Below are positions 16,400 through 28,251 of a stretch of 64,000 bases of DNA, in pieces. Made by a program: the position numbers and the translations under genes. Every line of letters begins with the position of its first letter. Position 1 is the first letter of the stretch. The notes under the pieces are model-generated. The model did not search any database and was not told where the DNA came from. It saw only the letters and a list, made by a program, of their open reading frames with translations. Source of the stretch: Sphaerisporangium siamense (lineage in GTDB: Bacteria; Actinomycetota; Actinomycetes; Streptosporangiales; Streptosporangiaceae). The stretch covers positions 3,844,001 through 3,908,000 of the forward strand of contig NZ_JACHND010000001.1 of assembly GCF_014205275.1 (NCBI RefSeq), given 5' to 3'.

Positions 16400-18238
16400 T
16401 CAGCGAGACAGCTGGGACAGGTCGCGGGACGCGCCGGTGGAGGCCGAGGTCGTGAGCGCGGCGTAGGCCTGCAGGGCGGCGCTCACCGGCCGGGTGCGCT
16501 CACGCGGGCGGTAGCCGCCCAGGGACGACAGCAGGCGCTCGCGCCGCGCGGCCAGCTCGGCCTCGGAGACCCGCAGCTCCATGCTCCGCCCGGGGATGTC
16601 GATCTCGATCAGGTCGCCGTCCTCGACCAGGGCGATCATGCCGCCCTCGGCGGCCTCGGGGGAGGCGTGGCCGATGGACAGGCCGGAGGTGCCGCCGGAG
16701 AACCGGCCGTCGGTGATCAGCGCGCACGCCTTGCCGAGGCCCCTGCCCTTCAGGAAGCTGGTCGGGTAGAGCATCTCCTGCATGCCGGGGCCGCCCTTGG
16801 GGCCCTCGTAGCGGATCACCACGACGTCGCCGGCCGACACCTTGCCGCCCAGGATGCCCTCGACGGCGTCCTCCTGCGACTCGAACACCACCGCGGGGCC
16901 GCTGAACCGCCAGATCGACTCGTCGACGCCCGCCGTCTTGACGATGGCGCCGTCGGGCGAGATGTTGCCGTACAGGACCGCCAGGCCGCCGTCGCGGGTG
17001 TAGGCGTGCTCCAGGTCGCGGACGCAGCCCTCGGCGCGGTCCAGGTCCAGGGAGTCCCACCGGGCGTCCTGCGAGTAGGCCTTGACGGTGCGCACGTTGC
17101 CGGGGGCGGCGTGCCACAGCTCCAGGGCCTCCTCGGTGACGCCGGGGGACTTCGGGTCCCAGGCGCCGAGGAACTCGGTCAGGGAGGAGGCGTGCACGCT
17201 GTGGGCGTCGCGGTGGAGCAGACCCGCGCGGTCCAGCTCGCCCAGGATGGCCGGGATGCCGCCGGCACGGTGGACGTCCTCGACGTGGTACTTCGCCGTG
17301 GCGGGCGCGACCTTGCACAGGCAGGGGACGCGCAGCGACAGCTCGTTGATCTCTTTGAGGCCGAAGTCCACGCCGGCCTCGCGGGCCGCGGCCAGCAGGT
17401 GAAGGATGGTGTTGGTCGAGCCGCCCATGGCGACGTCCAGCGCCATGGCGTTCTCGAATGCGTCGCGGGTGGCGATGGCGCGCGGCAGAACCGACGCGTC
17501 GTCCTGCTCGTAGTAGCGGCGGGCGATCTCGACGACCTGGCGCCCGGCCTTCTCGAACAGTGCCTTGCGCGCCGTGTGGGTGGCGAGGGTGGTGCCGTTG
17601 CCCGGCAGGGCCAGGCCGAGCGCCTCGGTGAGGCAGTTCATGGAGTTGGCGGTGAACATGCCGCTGCACGAGCCGCAGGTGGGGCAGGCGTTCTCCTCCA
17701 TCTCGAGGAGCTCGGCGTCGGAGACGCCGTCGTCGGCCGCGGCGATCATCGGGTCGATGAGGTCGAGTTTGCGGCCGGGGGTCTTGCCGGCCTCCATGGG
17801 GCCGCCGGAGACGAAGACGGTCGGGATGTTGAGCCGGAACGCGGCCAGCAGCATGCCCGGGGTGATCTTGTCGCAGTTGGAGACGCAGACCAGCGCGTCG
17901 GCGCAGTGGGCGTTCACCATGTACTCGACGGCGTCGGCGATCAGCTCGCGGGAGGGCAGGGAGTAGAGCATGCCCCCGTGGCCCATGGCGATGCCGTCGT
18001 CGACGGCGATGGTGTTGAACTCCCGTGGGATGGCCCCGGCCTCGCGGACGGCGCCGGCGACCACGTCGGCGACCTCGCGCAGATGGACGTGGCCGGGGAC
18101 GAACTGGGTGAAGCTGTTGGCCACCGCGACGATCGGCTTGCCGAAGTCGGAGCCGGCCACGCCCGTGGCCCGGAGGAGGGCGCGGGCACCCGCCATGTTC
18201 CTGCCGTGAGTGACCGTACGTGACCTGAGGGCCGGCAT
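16400..18238 (-). CDS. ilvD: Dihydroxy-acid dehydratase
   Basis: IlvD dehydrates 2,3-dihydroxy-isovalerate and its homologue in the last common steps of valine, leucine and isoleucine synthesis. The 612-residue protein has the Fe-S and substrate motifs CDKITPGML and [20 protein letters not shown], and the C-terminal [17 protein letters not shown]. The three cluster Cys residues fit a 4Fe-4S family member similar to E. coli IlvD. ATG 18238 ([19 protein letters not shown]) is chosen because GGGAG lies eight bases upstream and it matches the usual family start; ATG 18253 is upstream without a ribosome site. Confidence 0.96.
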   Translation of the reverse strand: MPALRSRTVTHGRNMAGARALLRATGVAGSDFGKPIVAVANSFTQFVPGHVHLREVADVVAGAVREAGAIPREFNTIAVDDGIAMGHGGMLYSLPSRELIADAVEYMVNAHCADALVCVSNCDKITPGMLLAAFRLNIPTVFVSGGPMEAGKTPGRKLDLIDPMIAAADDGVSDAELLEMEENACPTCGSCSGMFTANSMNCLTEALGLALPGNGTTLATHTARKALFEKAGRQVVEIARRYYEQDDASVLPRAIATRDAFENAMALDVAMGGSTNTILHLLAAAREAGVDFGLKEINELSLRVPCLCKVAPATAKYHVEDVHRAGGIPAILGELDRAGLLHRDAHSVHASSLTEFLGAWDPKSPGVTEEALELWHAAPGNVRTVKAYSQDARWDSLDLDRAEGCVRDLEHAYTRDGGLAVLYGNISPDGAIVKTAGVDESIWRFSGPAVVFESQEDAVEGILGGKVSAGDVVVIRYEGPKGGPGMQEMLYPTSFLKGRGLGKACALITDGRFSGGTSGLSIGHASPEAAEGGMIALVEDGDLIEIDIPGRSMELRVSEAELAARRERLLSSLGGYRPRERTRPVSAALQAYAALTTSASTGASRDLSQLSR

Positions 18239-18452
18239 GTCCGTATCTCCCATCCGACGACCGCGGCGGGCCTTTCCGCGAAGGCTTCGCGCCTGAGTCT
18301 TCAAATGGTACGGCCACCGCCCGCCTGCCGAGACACGTGGTCCACAGGACGGACGGCGGCGTCGCCGGCCACGGCGGCGCCGGACCGGCGCGGACCGCCA
18401 CGAGACCGGACCCGAGACGGTGTAGGACCGACGTCGGACCGGCGTGAGAAAA

Positions 18453-18508
18453 GGTCCTTCGGGGCTCCCGGGGGCAGTGGTGTTCGGTGACGGGAACCCC
18501 GAAGGACC
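18453..18508 (-). terminator. Rho-independent-like terminator after the NERD gene
   Basis: A 12-bp perfect stem (GGTCCTTCGGGG and complement) encloses a 32-base loop. On the minus strand it is followed by TTTT, just 11 bases after the stop of the NERD-domain gene. It therefore probably ends that transcript and insulates ilvD. Confidence 0.7.
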
Positions 18509-18518
18509 CTCTCGACGG

Positions 18519-19346
18519 TCAGCTCTCGGGGTAACGCGCGGGCAGCACCTGCTCGGCGGCGGCGAAGATCTGCTCGATCTCTTCCTCGGTGAGGGAGCGC
18601 TCGCGGTTGGTGATCCACTTGCGCACCCGCGAGCCGTCGAAGACGTCCACCTCGCGGATGTTGAGGATCTTCCAAGGGATGGCGGGGCCGTAGATCGCCA
18701 GGGACGGCACGACGGTGATCTCGCGGCCGAGGGCCTTGCCGATCAGCTCGCCGGCCTGCGAGGCCTCCCAGCGGGCCTCGTCCAGGCGGGGCTTCTGGTT
18801 GAAGGGCCCGTGGAACAGCTTGCGGTGCGACTGGACCCGCACCGGCAGCCGTTTGTCCCACTTCTCGGAGTCGACCGCGTACACGCCGGTGGGCCCGACG
18901 ACCAGGTGGTCGATCTGGGCGTCGCTGCCGGGGAAGCCGCGCGCGTGCAGCGTGAGGTAGCCGTTGCGCTCCAGCTTCTTCAGCTGGGCCTCGGTGCGCC
19001 GCTCGGCCGCGGAGGCGCGGCGCCAGGGCGCGACCGAGGATGACGTGCGCGCGCGGTAGATCGTGTCGCCGATCGCGGCGATGATCGCGGCGACGAGGCC
19101 GAGCCGCCAGCTCCACATGGGAATGCCCACCAGCAGCGCCGCGCCGGCGGCGATGAGGGCGCGTACCCGCAGGTGCCGGTATTTGGGTTGCTGGAGCAGC
19201 CCCGCGAGGGAGACGCGCTCGATGGGCGCATAGGTCGCCTCGGGAGCTGAAGGCCGAGATTTCGGCTCCGAGGAACGGTCACTCACCCATATAGGTGACG
19301 TATTGTGACCGTCGTCAGGTTCTAGCCCGGAATCCACGTAACTCAC
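18519..19346 (-). CDS. NERD-domain membrane protein
   Basis: The 275-residue product has one hydrophobic segment at about residues 62-95 ([33 protein letters not shown]) and a NERD (nuclease-related) domain at about 115-230: [40 protein letters not shown], and [11 protein letters not shown]. The DxxDHxxV-type core is that of restriction-endonuclease-like folds, but the catalytic ability is uncertain. GTG 19346 is the first start, with a weak ribosome site; an inner GTG before [12 protein letters not shown] is possible. Alone in its transcript, followed by a terminator. Confidence 0.82.
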   Translation of the reverse strand: MSYVDSGLEPDDGHNTSPIWVSDRSSEPKSRPSAPEATYAPIERVSLAGLLQQPKYRHLRVRALIAAGAALLVGIPMWSWRLGLVAAIIAAIGDTIYRARTSSSVAPWRRASAAERRTEAQLKKLERNGYLTLHARGFPGSDAQIDHLVVGPTGVYAVDSEKWDKRLPVRVQSHRKLFHGPFNQKPRLDEARWEASQAGELIGKALGREITVVPSLAIYGPAIPWKILNIREVDVFDGSRVRKWITNRERSLTEEEIEQIFAAAEQVLPARYPES

Positions 19347-19489
19347 GGTAGTTGACGCCCAAGGGTGTGCCTAGTGTTGGCTAGTTCACATTTTTGTGGC
19401 CGCACGTTCTCGCATCGTAGGGCGAAAAGCCGGGTATCTAACTCTTTTCTCTCTAGATAACTCGAAGCGCGGGCCCTACTGTGCGGATC

Positions 19490-20908
19490 GTGGCGCAGAT
19501 ACATGATCTCACAGCCCTGGAACTCGCGGCGGCCGTACGGTCCAGGGAGCTCTCCCCGGTCGAGGTCACCAAGCACTATCTGGAGCGCGTCGAACGGCTC
19601 GGCCCCGAGGTCGGGGCCTTCGTCACGCCGACCCCCGAGCGCGCCCTGGAACAGGCGCGCCAGGCCGAGGAGACGGTCCTGCGCGGCGGCGACCTGCCCC
19701 CGCTGCTCGGCGTCCCCGTCCCGATCAAGGACCTGAACCTGGTCAAGGACGTCCCCGTCCTGTTCGGCTCGGCGACCTACGAGGGGTTCGTGGCGCCCGT
19801 CGACGACAGCGTGGTCGAGCGCCTGCGCGACGCCGGGACCATCATGATCGGCAAGACGGCCACCCCCGAGTTCGGCCTCCCCTGCTACACCGAGACCGAC
19901 GTCTCGCCCCCGGCACGCACTCCGTGGGACCTGAGCAGGTCCGCGGGAGGTTCGAGCGGCGGGGCCGCGGCGGCGGTCGCCGCGGGGCTGGCCCCGGCCG
20001 CGCACGGCAGCGACGGCGCGGGCTCGATCCGCATCCCCGCCTCGGTGTGCGGCCTGTACGGCATCAAGCCCACCCGCGGGCGCATCTCGTTCGCCCCGAT
20101 CGTCCCCGACCTCGCGGGGCTGTCCACCAACGGCCCGCTGGCCCGCACGGTCGCCGACGCCGCCGCGCTGCTGGAGGTCATGGCGCACAACCAGCCGGGC
20201 GACCTGTACGTCGCCCCTCCGTCCCCGATCGGCTTCGCCGAGGCCGCCACCCGCGCGCCGGGACGCCTCAAGATCGGCCGCTACGCCACGCCGGTCGTGC
20301 CGGGCGCCGAGGTGCACCCGGACGTCCTCGCCGCCTACGAGGAGGCCTCACGGCTGCTGGCCTCGCTCGGCCACGAGATCGTGGACATGACGCCGCCGTT
20401 CGACTCCTCGATCGTCGCCGAGTTCGAGAAGCTGTGGTTCTGCTTCGCTTGCATGCACCCGGTGGACCCCTCGCTCGAACCCCGCCTGCGTCCCCTGACG
20501 CGATGGCTGCGCGAGCGCGGCCTCGCCACCAGCGCCCCGGACTTCCTGCGGGCCCAGGCCGCGCTCCAGACGGCCACCCGCTTCGCGTTCCTGGTCATGA
20601 ACGAGTTCGACGCGGTGCTGACGCCCACCGTCACCCAGCCGCCCGCGCCGGTCGGCTGGTTCGAGGACGCCGGCGACCCCCAGGTCACCTTCGAGCGCAT
20701 GGAGGGCTTCGCCCCCTTCGCCGCGACCTGCAACGTCAGCGGCCAGCCGGCCGTCAACCTCCCCCTGCACTGGACGGAGGCCGGGCTGCCCATCGGCGTC
20801 ATGCTCGCCGGCCGCTTCGGCGACGAGGCCACGCTCATCTCGCTGTCGGCGCAGGTCGAGGCGGCCGTCGGCGGCTTCTGGGGCGCGCGGCGCCCCGCGC
20901 TGTGGTGA
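19490..20908 (+). CDS. Amidase-signature family enzyme
   Basis: A roughly 472-residue serine hydrolase of the amidase signature family, cleaving an unidentified amide. The catalytic triad elements are Lys in GVPVPIKDL, the cis-Ser in RSAGGSSGGAAAAVA and the nucleophilic Ser in AHGSDGAGSIRIPAS. LYGIKPTRGRIS is also diagnostic. The C-terminal region (VNLPLHWTEAGLPIGVMLAG) matches GatA-like amidases, but the lack of gatB/gatC neighbours argues against a role in tRNA amidation. GTG 19490 (MAQIHDLTALE) is preferred over GTG 19481. Convergent with the next gene, with 3 bases between them. Confidence 0.92.
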   Translation: MAQIHDLTALELAAAVRSRELSPVEVTKHYLERVERLGPEVGAFVTPTPERALEQARQAEETVLRGGDLPPLLGVPVPIKDLNLVKDVPVLFGSATYEGFVAPVDDSVVERLRDAGTIMIGKTATPEFGLPCYTETDVSPPARTPWDLSRSAGGSSGGAAAAVAAGLAPAAHGSDGAGSIRIPASVCGLYGIKPTRGRISFAPIVPDLAGLSTNGPLARTVADAAALLEVMAHNQPGDLYVAPPSPIGFAEAATRAPGRLKIGRYATPVVPGAEVHPDVLAAYEEASRLLASLGHEIVDMTPPFDSSIVAEFEKLWFCFACMHPVDPSLEPRLRPLTRWLRERGLATSAPDFLRAQAALQTATRFAFLVMNEFDAVLTPTVTQPPAPVGWFEDAGDPQVTFERMEGFAPFAATCNVSGQPAVNLPLHWTEAGLPIGVMLAGRFGDEATLISLSAQVEAAVGGFWGARRPALW

Positions 20909-20911
20909 CGC

Positions 20912-21898
20912 TCACCGCCCCCGCGGGCGCGGCACGCCGATCAGCCTGACCAGCTCGGCCGAGACGTCCGCCAGCAGCGTCGCCGGGCGGATCGGCGCGC
21001 CGGCGACCGCGCCGAACAGGCTCGGCAGGCCCGGCAGCGGGAAGCCGTCGTCCCGGGTGGCGCGGTGGCCGACGCCGTTCTTGTCCAGCTGCGCCCGGCT
21101 CCTGGCCCAGGCGTCCAGCACTTCCTCGGGCGAGGGCACCCCGAAGCCGTGGCCGACCGGCGCGGCGTGGCGCAGGCGCACCAGCGGGGTGTCGGCGAAC
21201 GTCAGCGCCACCTTGCACCGCAGGGCCAGGCCGTCGCGCGCCTCGGCCGGGATCCAGTCCATCGCCGTGCACGGCTTGCGGCACTTGGCCACGCACGTGG
21301 CCAGCGCCCCGGCGAGCTGGCTGTGCTGGCGGTCGAAGTACGTCCGCCACCCCTCCGGCGGCTCCTGCGCCACCCGCAGCGTGCGCTCGGCGGCGGACTT
21401 CTCCGACTTGGTGTGGTCGCACTCCCGGTCGCCGATCACCCCGAAGCGGCTGCCCTCGGCGCGCAGGCCCCCCGGCCAGAGCGCCGGGTCGCCCGAGTGG
21501 CCGAGCACCGGCTCGAAGGCCAGCAAGGGCAGGTACTCCCCGGCGATGTGCAGGGCCGCGATCATCGAGCTGAGCTCCCGCCGCTCCCAGCGGATCTTGA
21601 TCACTTCCAGCAGCAGCCCGTAGGCCGGCCGAAGCGAGGCCAGGGCCCCGCGGGGCCGCTCGCGCGGCGTCTGGGGCATGTGACAGTCGCGCGCCCGCTT
21701 GCGCAGGTCGCTCCGCACGGCCGCGGCGTCGGTCTCGACGGCGAAGTCCTCGGCGTCCAGCGTCAGCAGGCGCTGCCCGAACTCGCACAACGCGGGGACC
21801 AGCACCGCATGGGGGACGACCATGGGGGCCAGCGCGCCGAGATCGGCGAAGGCGTACCTGCGCGCGAGCGCGGTGAGCAGGTCGAGAGGGGAGTTCAC
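20912..21898 (-). CDS. Hypothetical protein, 328 residues
   Basis: I do not recognise this family. The protein is soluble, rich in Leu, Ala and Arg. A helical N-terminal half (PLDLLTALARRYAFADLGAL, YGLLLEVIKIRWERRELSSM) is followed by a Cys-containing central part (CVAKCRKPCTAMDWIPAEAR, LRCKVALTFADTPLVRLRHA). GTG 21898 has AGAAGG at good spacing; GTG 21907 is an alternative with none. It lies 13 bases downstream of the DUF2207-like gene and is probably in the lemA operon as its last gene. Confidence 0.7.
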   Translation of the reverse strand: MNSPLDLLTALARRYAFADLGALAPMVVPHAVLVPALCEFGQRLLTLDAEDFAVETDAAAVRSDLRKRARDCHMPQTPRERPRGALASLRPAYGLLLEVIKIRWERRELSSMIAALHIAGEYLPLLAFEPVLGHSGDPALWPGGLRAEGSRFGVIGDRECDHTKSEKSAAERTLRVAQEPPEGWRTYFDRQHSQLAGALATCVAKCRKPCTAMDWIPAEARDGLALRCKVALTFADTPLVRLRHAAPVGHGFGVPSPEEVLDAWARSRAQLDKNGVGHRATRDDGFPLPGLPSLFGAVAGAPIRPATLLADVSAELVRLIGVPRPRGR

Positions 21899-21911
21899 CC
21901 TGGACACCTTC

Positions 21912-23777
21912 TCACGCGACCGGTGACCTTCCCTCGGCCCGTGCGACGACCGCGCGGGCCAGCCCGATCAGCGCCCCCGGAGGCGGCGGCCCCTCGGGCG
22001 ATCGGACGTGGACGGCGAAGGCGCCCTGGGACGTGCGCGCCGCCACCACGCCCGGGTAGAGCATGGCGCGCCCGCCCATGCCGGGGATCGGCCGCCCCTG
22101 CTCGCGGGCGAGCAGCCCGCCGAGGGCGATCAGGAAGACGGCCCGGGGCCCGGCGGCGGTGTGCACGTCCACGGTCACCGGAGTGCCCCCGGTGGCCTCG
22201 TACCGGCACGAGCGCACGGCGAGCGAGGGCGGCATGGGCGTGCCGCCCGTCCACGCCCTGGCGGGGCCGAAGGGGACGCCGAGCGCCCGGCGCAGGTCGG
22301 CGGGGGTGACGAGCGAGGACGGGCCGCCGGGCTCCTCCTCGTCCCGGCGGGCCACCGGGCCGGGCGCGCGGCCGAACACGCGGACCTCCCCGAGGTTCTC
22401 CGGGGCCTCCAGCAGGTGCTCGCCGGTGTCGTCGTAGGACGCGGCGCCGCGGTGGCGTGAGCCGGCGAGCACCTCCACGGCCTCGACCCAGCCGGTCCTG
22501 CGTCCCACGCGCGCCCGCACCAGATCCCCCTCGGCGAGGGGGCTCCACAGCTCCTCGGTGATGCCGTACGCCTTCACCTCGCGCACGCGGCCGTCGTCCA
22601 GCGCGAGCCGGTAGGCGTACCGCGGACGGTCGTCGCCGCCCACCCGGAACCGGCGCAGCCGCACGATCTGCCCCTCGGCCTCCTCCTTGGCGGCGAGGTC
22701 CGCCAGGACGCGGTAGATCGGCACGCCGGCCGTCAGCGCGGCGGCCAGGACGGCGACGGGCAGGTTCAGGGACCGCGGCCAGTCGAGGACGGCGGAGCCG
22801 ACGACGCCGAGCAGCCAGGTCCAGAAGCCGCAGAAGAACGCGGCGGCGAGCGCGCTGAACACGATCGTGCCGGGCGGGCGGCCCCACAGGAAGCGGCGAG
22901 GGTAGGTCACGGTGACCGCGTGCCACATGCCGCCGTAGTCGGACCAGGCGCGCCGGTCGTCGGCGGGACGGCCGATCGGCAGGCTCGCCACGGCCCGGCC
23001 CGCCAGGCCCAGGGCGGCGGCGTAGGCCAGGTGCCGTCCCCAGATCGTGACGGCGGCGGCGGGCCGCTCGGCGAATCCCTCGCCCGCCGCCAGGTGCTCG
23101 CGCACGCCCATCCAGTACCCGGCCACGCGCGCGCCCTCGGCGGTGCCGCGCTCGCCGTTCAGCCTGCCCATCAGCGTGACCAGCACGCCGAACCCCAGGA
23201 CCGCCGCGCCGACGCCCCCGTCGCGGTCCGAGGAGGAGCCGGAGGTGACGCTCACGGCGACCCCGAGCGCGGCGGCGGGCACGGCCGCGGCGGCGGTGAG
23301 CGCGGCCACCTGGACCCGGGTCCAGCGCGGGCGCGACAGGCCCTTCTCACGGGCCTCCGCGATCACCTTCTTCCTGAAGCTCTTCCACCAGCGGCCGAGG
23401 TCGCGCGAGCCCTCCGCGAGCGCTCCCGTGGCCACCACGCCGTCGGCCGCCAGGGACCGCACATGGTCGTGCACGAGCTTCTCGTAGGGCCGCAGCGGCG
23501 TCCTGGGCGCGCGGGGCCGCACCAGGGACAGCTCGGGCCCGATCTCCTCGATCTGGACGGCGCCCCGGGCCGCCAGGTCCAGCAGGGTGGCCGCCGCGGC
23601 CTCGTCGCCGAGCCGCCAGCCGCCGGTGAGCAGGTCCACCAGCGCGGGCGACTCCTCGCGCAGTTCCGCGGTGGCCGGGCCGGGGACGACGGACGGGGAG
23701 CGGGTGACGGCGGCCGTCGCCGCCAGCAGCAGCAGCCACAGGCCGGCGGCGGCCGCGGCGGCGACGAAGAAGACCAT
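21912..23777 (-). CDS. DUF2207-like membrane protein, partner of LemA
   Basis: A 621-residue protein. It has an N-terminal membrane segment (FFVAAAAAAGLWLLLLAATA), a cytosolic part resembling the DUF2207 C-terminal region (ESPALVDLLTGGWRLGDEAA, AATLLDLAARGAVQIEEIGP, PYEKLVHDHVRSL), and two or three more hydrophobic segments near residues 155-200 and 310-360. An additional soluble C-terminus carries beta-rich modules. The usual large extracellular N-terminal domain of DUF2207 is missing. It follows lemA by 15 bases, a pairing common in bacteria; function unknown, envelope-related by context. Confidence 0.78.
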   Translation of the reverse strand: MVFFVAAAAAAGLWLLLLAATAAVTRSPSVVPGPATAELREESPALVDLLTGGWRLGDEAAAATLLDLAARGAVQIEEIGPELSLVRPRAPRTPLRPYEKLVHDHVRSLAADGVVATGALAEGSRDLGRWWKSFRKKVIAEAREKGLSRPRWTRVQVAALTAAAAVPAAALGVAVSVTSGSSSDRDGGVGAAVLGFGVLVTLMGRLNGERGTAEGARVAGYWMGVREHLAAGEGFAERPAAAVTIWGRHLAYAAALGLAGRAVASLPIGRPADDRRAWSDYGGMWHAVTVTYPRRFLWGRPPGTIVFSALAAAFFCGFWTWLLGVVGSAVLDWPRSLNLPVAVLAAALTAGVPIYRVLADLAAKEEAEGQIVRLRRFRVGGDDRPRYAYRLALDDGRVREVKAYGITEELWSPLAEGDLVRARVGRRTGWVEAVEVLAGSRHRGAASYDDTGEHLLEAPENLGEVRVFGRAPGPVARRDEEEPGGPSSLVTPADLRRALGVPFGPARAWTGGTPMPPSLAVRSCRYEATGGTPVTVDVHTAAGPRAVFLIALGGLLAREQGRPIPGMGGRAMLYPGVVAARTSQGAFAVHVRSPEGPPPPGALIGLARAVVARAEGRSPVA

Positions 23778-23792
23778 GGTCGGGGAAACGGC

Positions 23793-24443
23793 CTAGAAGC
23801 GGACCTGGACCGGGCCGCGCTCCTCGCCGGGCGCCCGGAAGTACTCCCGCTCCCGGAAGCCCGCCATGCCCGCCACGATGTTCGCCGGAACGGTCTGGAT
23901 GCCGTTGTTGTAGGCCAGGACGGCGTCGTTGTAGTACTGCCGCGAATAGGCGATGCGGTTCTCGCCGTCGGCCAGCTCGTCCTGCAGGGCCGCGAAGTTC
24001 CGGTCCGCCGCCAGCGCGGGGTAGGCCTCCGAGACGGCGAAGAGGCCGTGCAGCGCGCCGGTCAGCATGTTCTCGGCCATGGCCTGGTCCCGGGGGCCGT
24101 GGGCGGAGGCCGCCTGACGGCGGGCCGCGGTCACCGCCTCCAAGGTGCCACGCTCGTGCGCCGCGTACCCCTTGACGGTCTCCACCAGGTTCGGGATCAG
24201 GTCGTGGCGGCGCTTGAGCTGCACGTCGATCTGCGCCCAGGCGTTGTCGACCGCCCCGCGCCTCCGGACGAGACCGTTGTAGGCGCCGACGGCGGCGAGG
24301 ACGAGGAGGGCGAAGAGGAGGGCGAGGGCGCCGGCGGCGACGAGGGCGATCAAGGGGAGCCTCCCGGGCGTACGGGGACGGCGCGCCCGCCCGCCGTGTC
24401 CGGCTGTCGCGCGGGCCGCCGTCCTGCTCGGCTCCCATGACAC
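23793..24443 (-). CDS. lemA: LemA family protein
   Basis: A 216-residue membrane-anchored helical protein. A basic N-terminus is followed by one transmembrane helix (LIALVAAGALALLFALLVLA, residues 30-52) and the LemA core YNGLVRRRGAVDNAWAQIDV, QLKRRHDLIPNLVETVKGYA, NRIAYSRQYYNDAVLAYNN and the final PANIVAG. Family function is not settled. It heads a likely three-gene operon with the DUF2207-like gene and the 328-residue hypothetical. GTG 24443 is the only start that keeps the membrane segment and fits the frame; the ribosome site is poor. Confidence 0.9.
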   Translation of the reverse strand: MSWEPSRTAARATAGHGGRARRPRTPGRLPLIALVAAGALALLFALLVLAAVGAYNGLVRRRGAVDNAWAQIDVQLKRRHDLIPNLVETVKGYAAHERGTLEAVTAARRQAASAHGPRDQAMAENMLTGALHGLFAVSEAYPALAADRNFAALQDELADGENRIAYSRQYYNDAVLAYNNGIQTVPANIVAGMAGFREREYFRAPGEERGPVQVRF

Positions 24444-24483
24444 CCGCCCGGGCTTGCAGCGGGCTTACAGCGCGCTGAAGCCG

Positions 24484-24520
24484 GCACTGCCCGCCCGGCG
24501 CGGGGCCGGGCGGGCAGTGC
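24484..24520 (-). terminator. Terminator hairpin after pepN
   Basis: A perfect 15-bp stem (GCACTGCCCGCCCGG and complement) with a 7-base loop lies 22 bases after the pepN stop on the minus strand and before the lemA operon start. Confidence 0.75.
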
Positions 24521-24542
24521 GAGCAGTCGTTGCGCGGGGCGG

Positions 24543-27110
<2,568 letters not shown>

Positions 27111-27470
27111 ATCCGCTCCTCTTCACAAATCTCCCCCGCCCCTTCGCGAGAGGAATGCATGAATCCTGCCACGTCGGTCGCTCGAATGCCGCACCGGAAG
27201 GGGGTCTTTCCCCCGGTGAGGGGCTTACGCCGACCGCGAAGCACGCTTCGGTAGACCCCTTCCCGACCGGGAGGAGTGAGGAAAGTCAGGAATTGGGCAA
27301 GCCGTCGCCGCTCCTCAAGGGGCATTGGTGACGGTCCGATACCGGCGATGTCAGTGGTACGGAAGGGACGATCTCGGTCATTCCCATTCCCCACCGAATT
27401 CGACGGGAATAGAAGCCGTGGCCCCTGAGGTTGTCGCACGTGCTACTGAATCACGAGCAGGAAGACGGCC
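27111..27470. other. Divergent intergenic region with hairpins
   Basis: No gene is supported here; the minus-strand frame overlapping the pepN start lacks a ribosome site and codon bias. It should contain promoters for pepN (minus) and the DsbA-like gene (plus). Inverted repeats are visible: CACCGG with CCGGTG around GGGGG/CCCCC at 27192-27219, and a GCGAAG/CTTCGG stem near 27234-27252. These could give a structured 5' leader to pepN, but match no riboswitch I know. Confidence 0.4.
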
Positions 27471-28127
27471 ATGACTGAACGAACCCCGGTGGACTTCTGG
27501 TTCGATCCGATCTGCCCATGGGCGTGGATGACGTCGCGCTGGGTGCACGAGGTCGCCACGGTGCGCCCCGTCGAGCCGCGATGGCACATCATGAGCCTCG
27601 CCGTGCTGAACGAGGGCAAGGACGTCTCTCCGGAGTACAAGGAGATCCTCAAGCACGCCATCAAGCCCGTCCGCGTGCTCCAGGCCGCGGCGGAGAAGTA
27701 CGGCGAGGGCGTCCTCGGCTCCCTGTACACCGAGCTCGGCACCCGCATGCACAACCAGGGCCGGCTCAAGACCGCCGACATCGGCGGCGCGGGGGAGGGG
27801 GCCGAGGTCTCCGAGGTGTTCCGCGACGTCGTCGGAGAGGCCCTTGAGGCGGCGGGCCTGGACCCGGCCCTCGTCGAGGCCGCCACCACCACCCAGTACG
27901 ACGAGGCCGTGCGCCGGTCACACGAGCGCGGCATCGGCCTCGTCGGCCAGGAGGTCGGCACCCCGATCGTCGCCGTGGACGGGGTGGCCTTCTTCGGGCC
28001 CGTCGTCTCCCCCGCCCCCAAGGGCGAGGACGCGGCCAAGCTCTGGGACGGAGTGCTGCTCGTCGCGCGGACCGACGGCTTCTTCGAGCTGAAGCGCTCG
28101 CGCACCCGCTCCCCGATCTTCGACTGA
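27471..28127 (+). CDS. DsbA-family oxidoreductase, Rv2466c-like
   Basis: A 218-residue thioredoxin-fold protein very similar in layout to the mycothiol-dependent nitroreductase Rv2466c of Mycobacterium: DFWFDPICPWAWMTSRWVHE, HIMSLAVLNEG, GTRMHNQG, GTPIVAVDGVAFFGPV and FFELKRSRTRSP. The active site reads C15-P-W-A18, so the second Cys of a CPWC motif is absent; a one-Cys mechanism with mycothiol is plausible. No signal peptide is seen, so it acts in the cytosol. ATG 27471 is preceded by AGGAAGACGGCC. Confidence 0.88.
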   Translation: MTERTPVDFWFDPICPWAWMTSRWVHEVATVRPVEPRWHIMSLAVLNEGKDVSPEYKEILKHAIKPVRVLQAAAEKYGEGVLGSLYTELGTRMHNQGRLKTADIGGAGEGAEVSEVFRDVVGEALEAAGLDPALVEAATTTQYDEAVRRSHERGIGLVGQEVGTPIVAVDGVAFFGPVVSPAPKGEDAAKLWDGVLLVARTDGFFELKRSRTRSPIFD

Positions 28128-28251
28128 GCGGCCCCCGCGCGCCGGAGGGTTGCGGCGTTCCGGCGGCCATGGTCGACTCGAAGAGGACCCGCCGGCCGCC
28201 CGCGGACGGCGGGTGGACGGCAGGGGTCGGGGTCGCGTGAGGATTGAGGGC

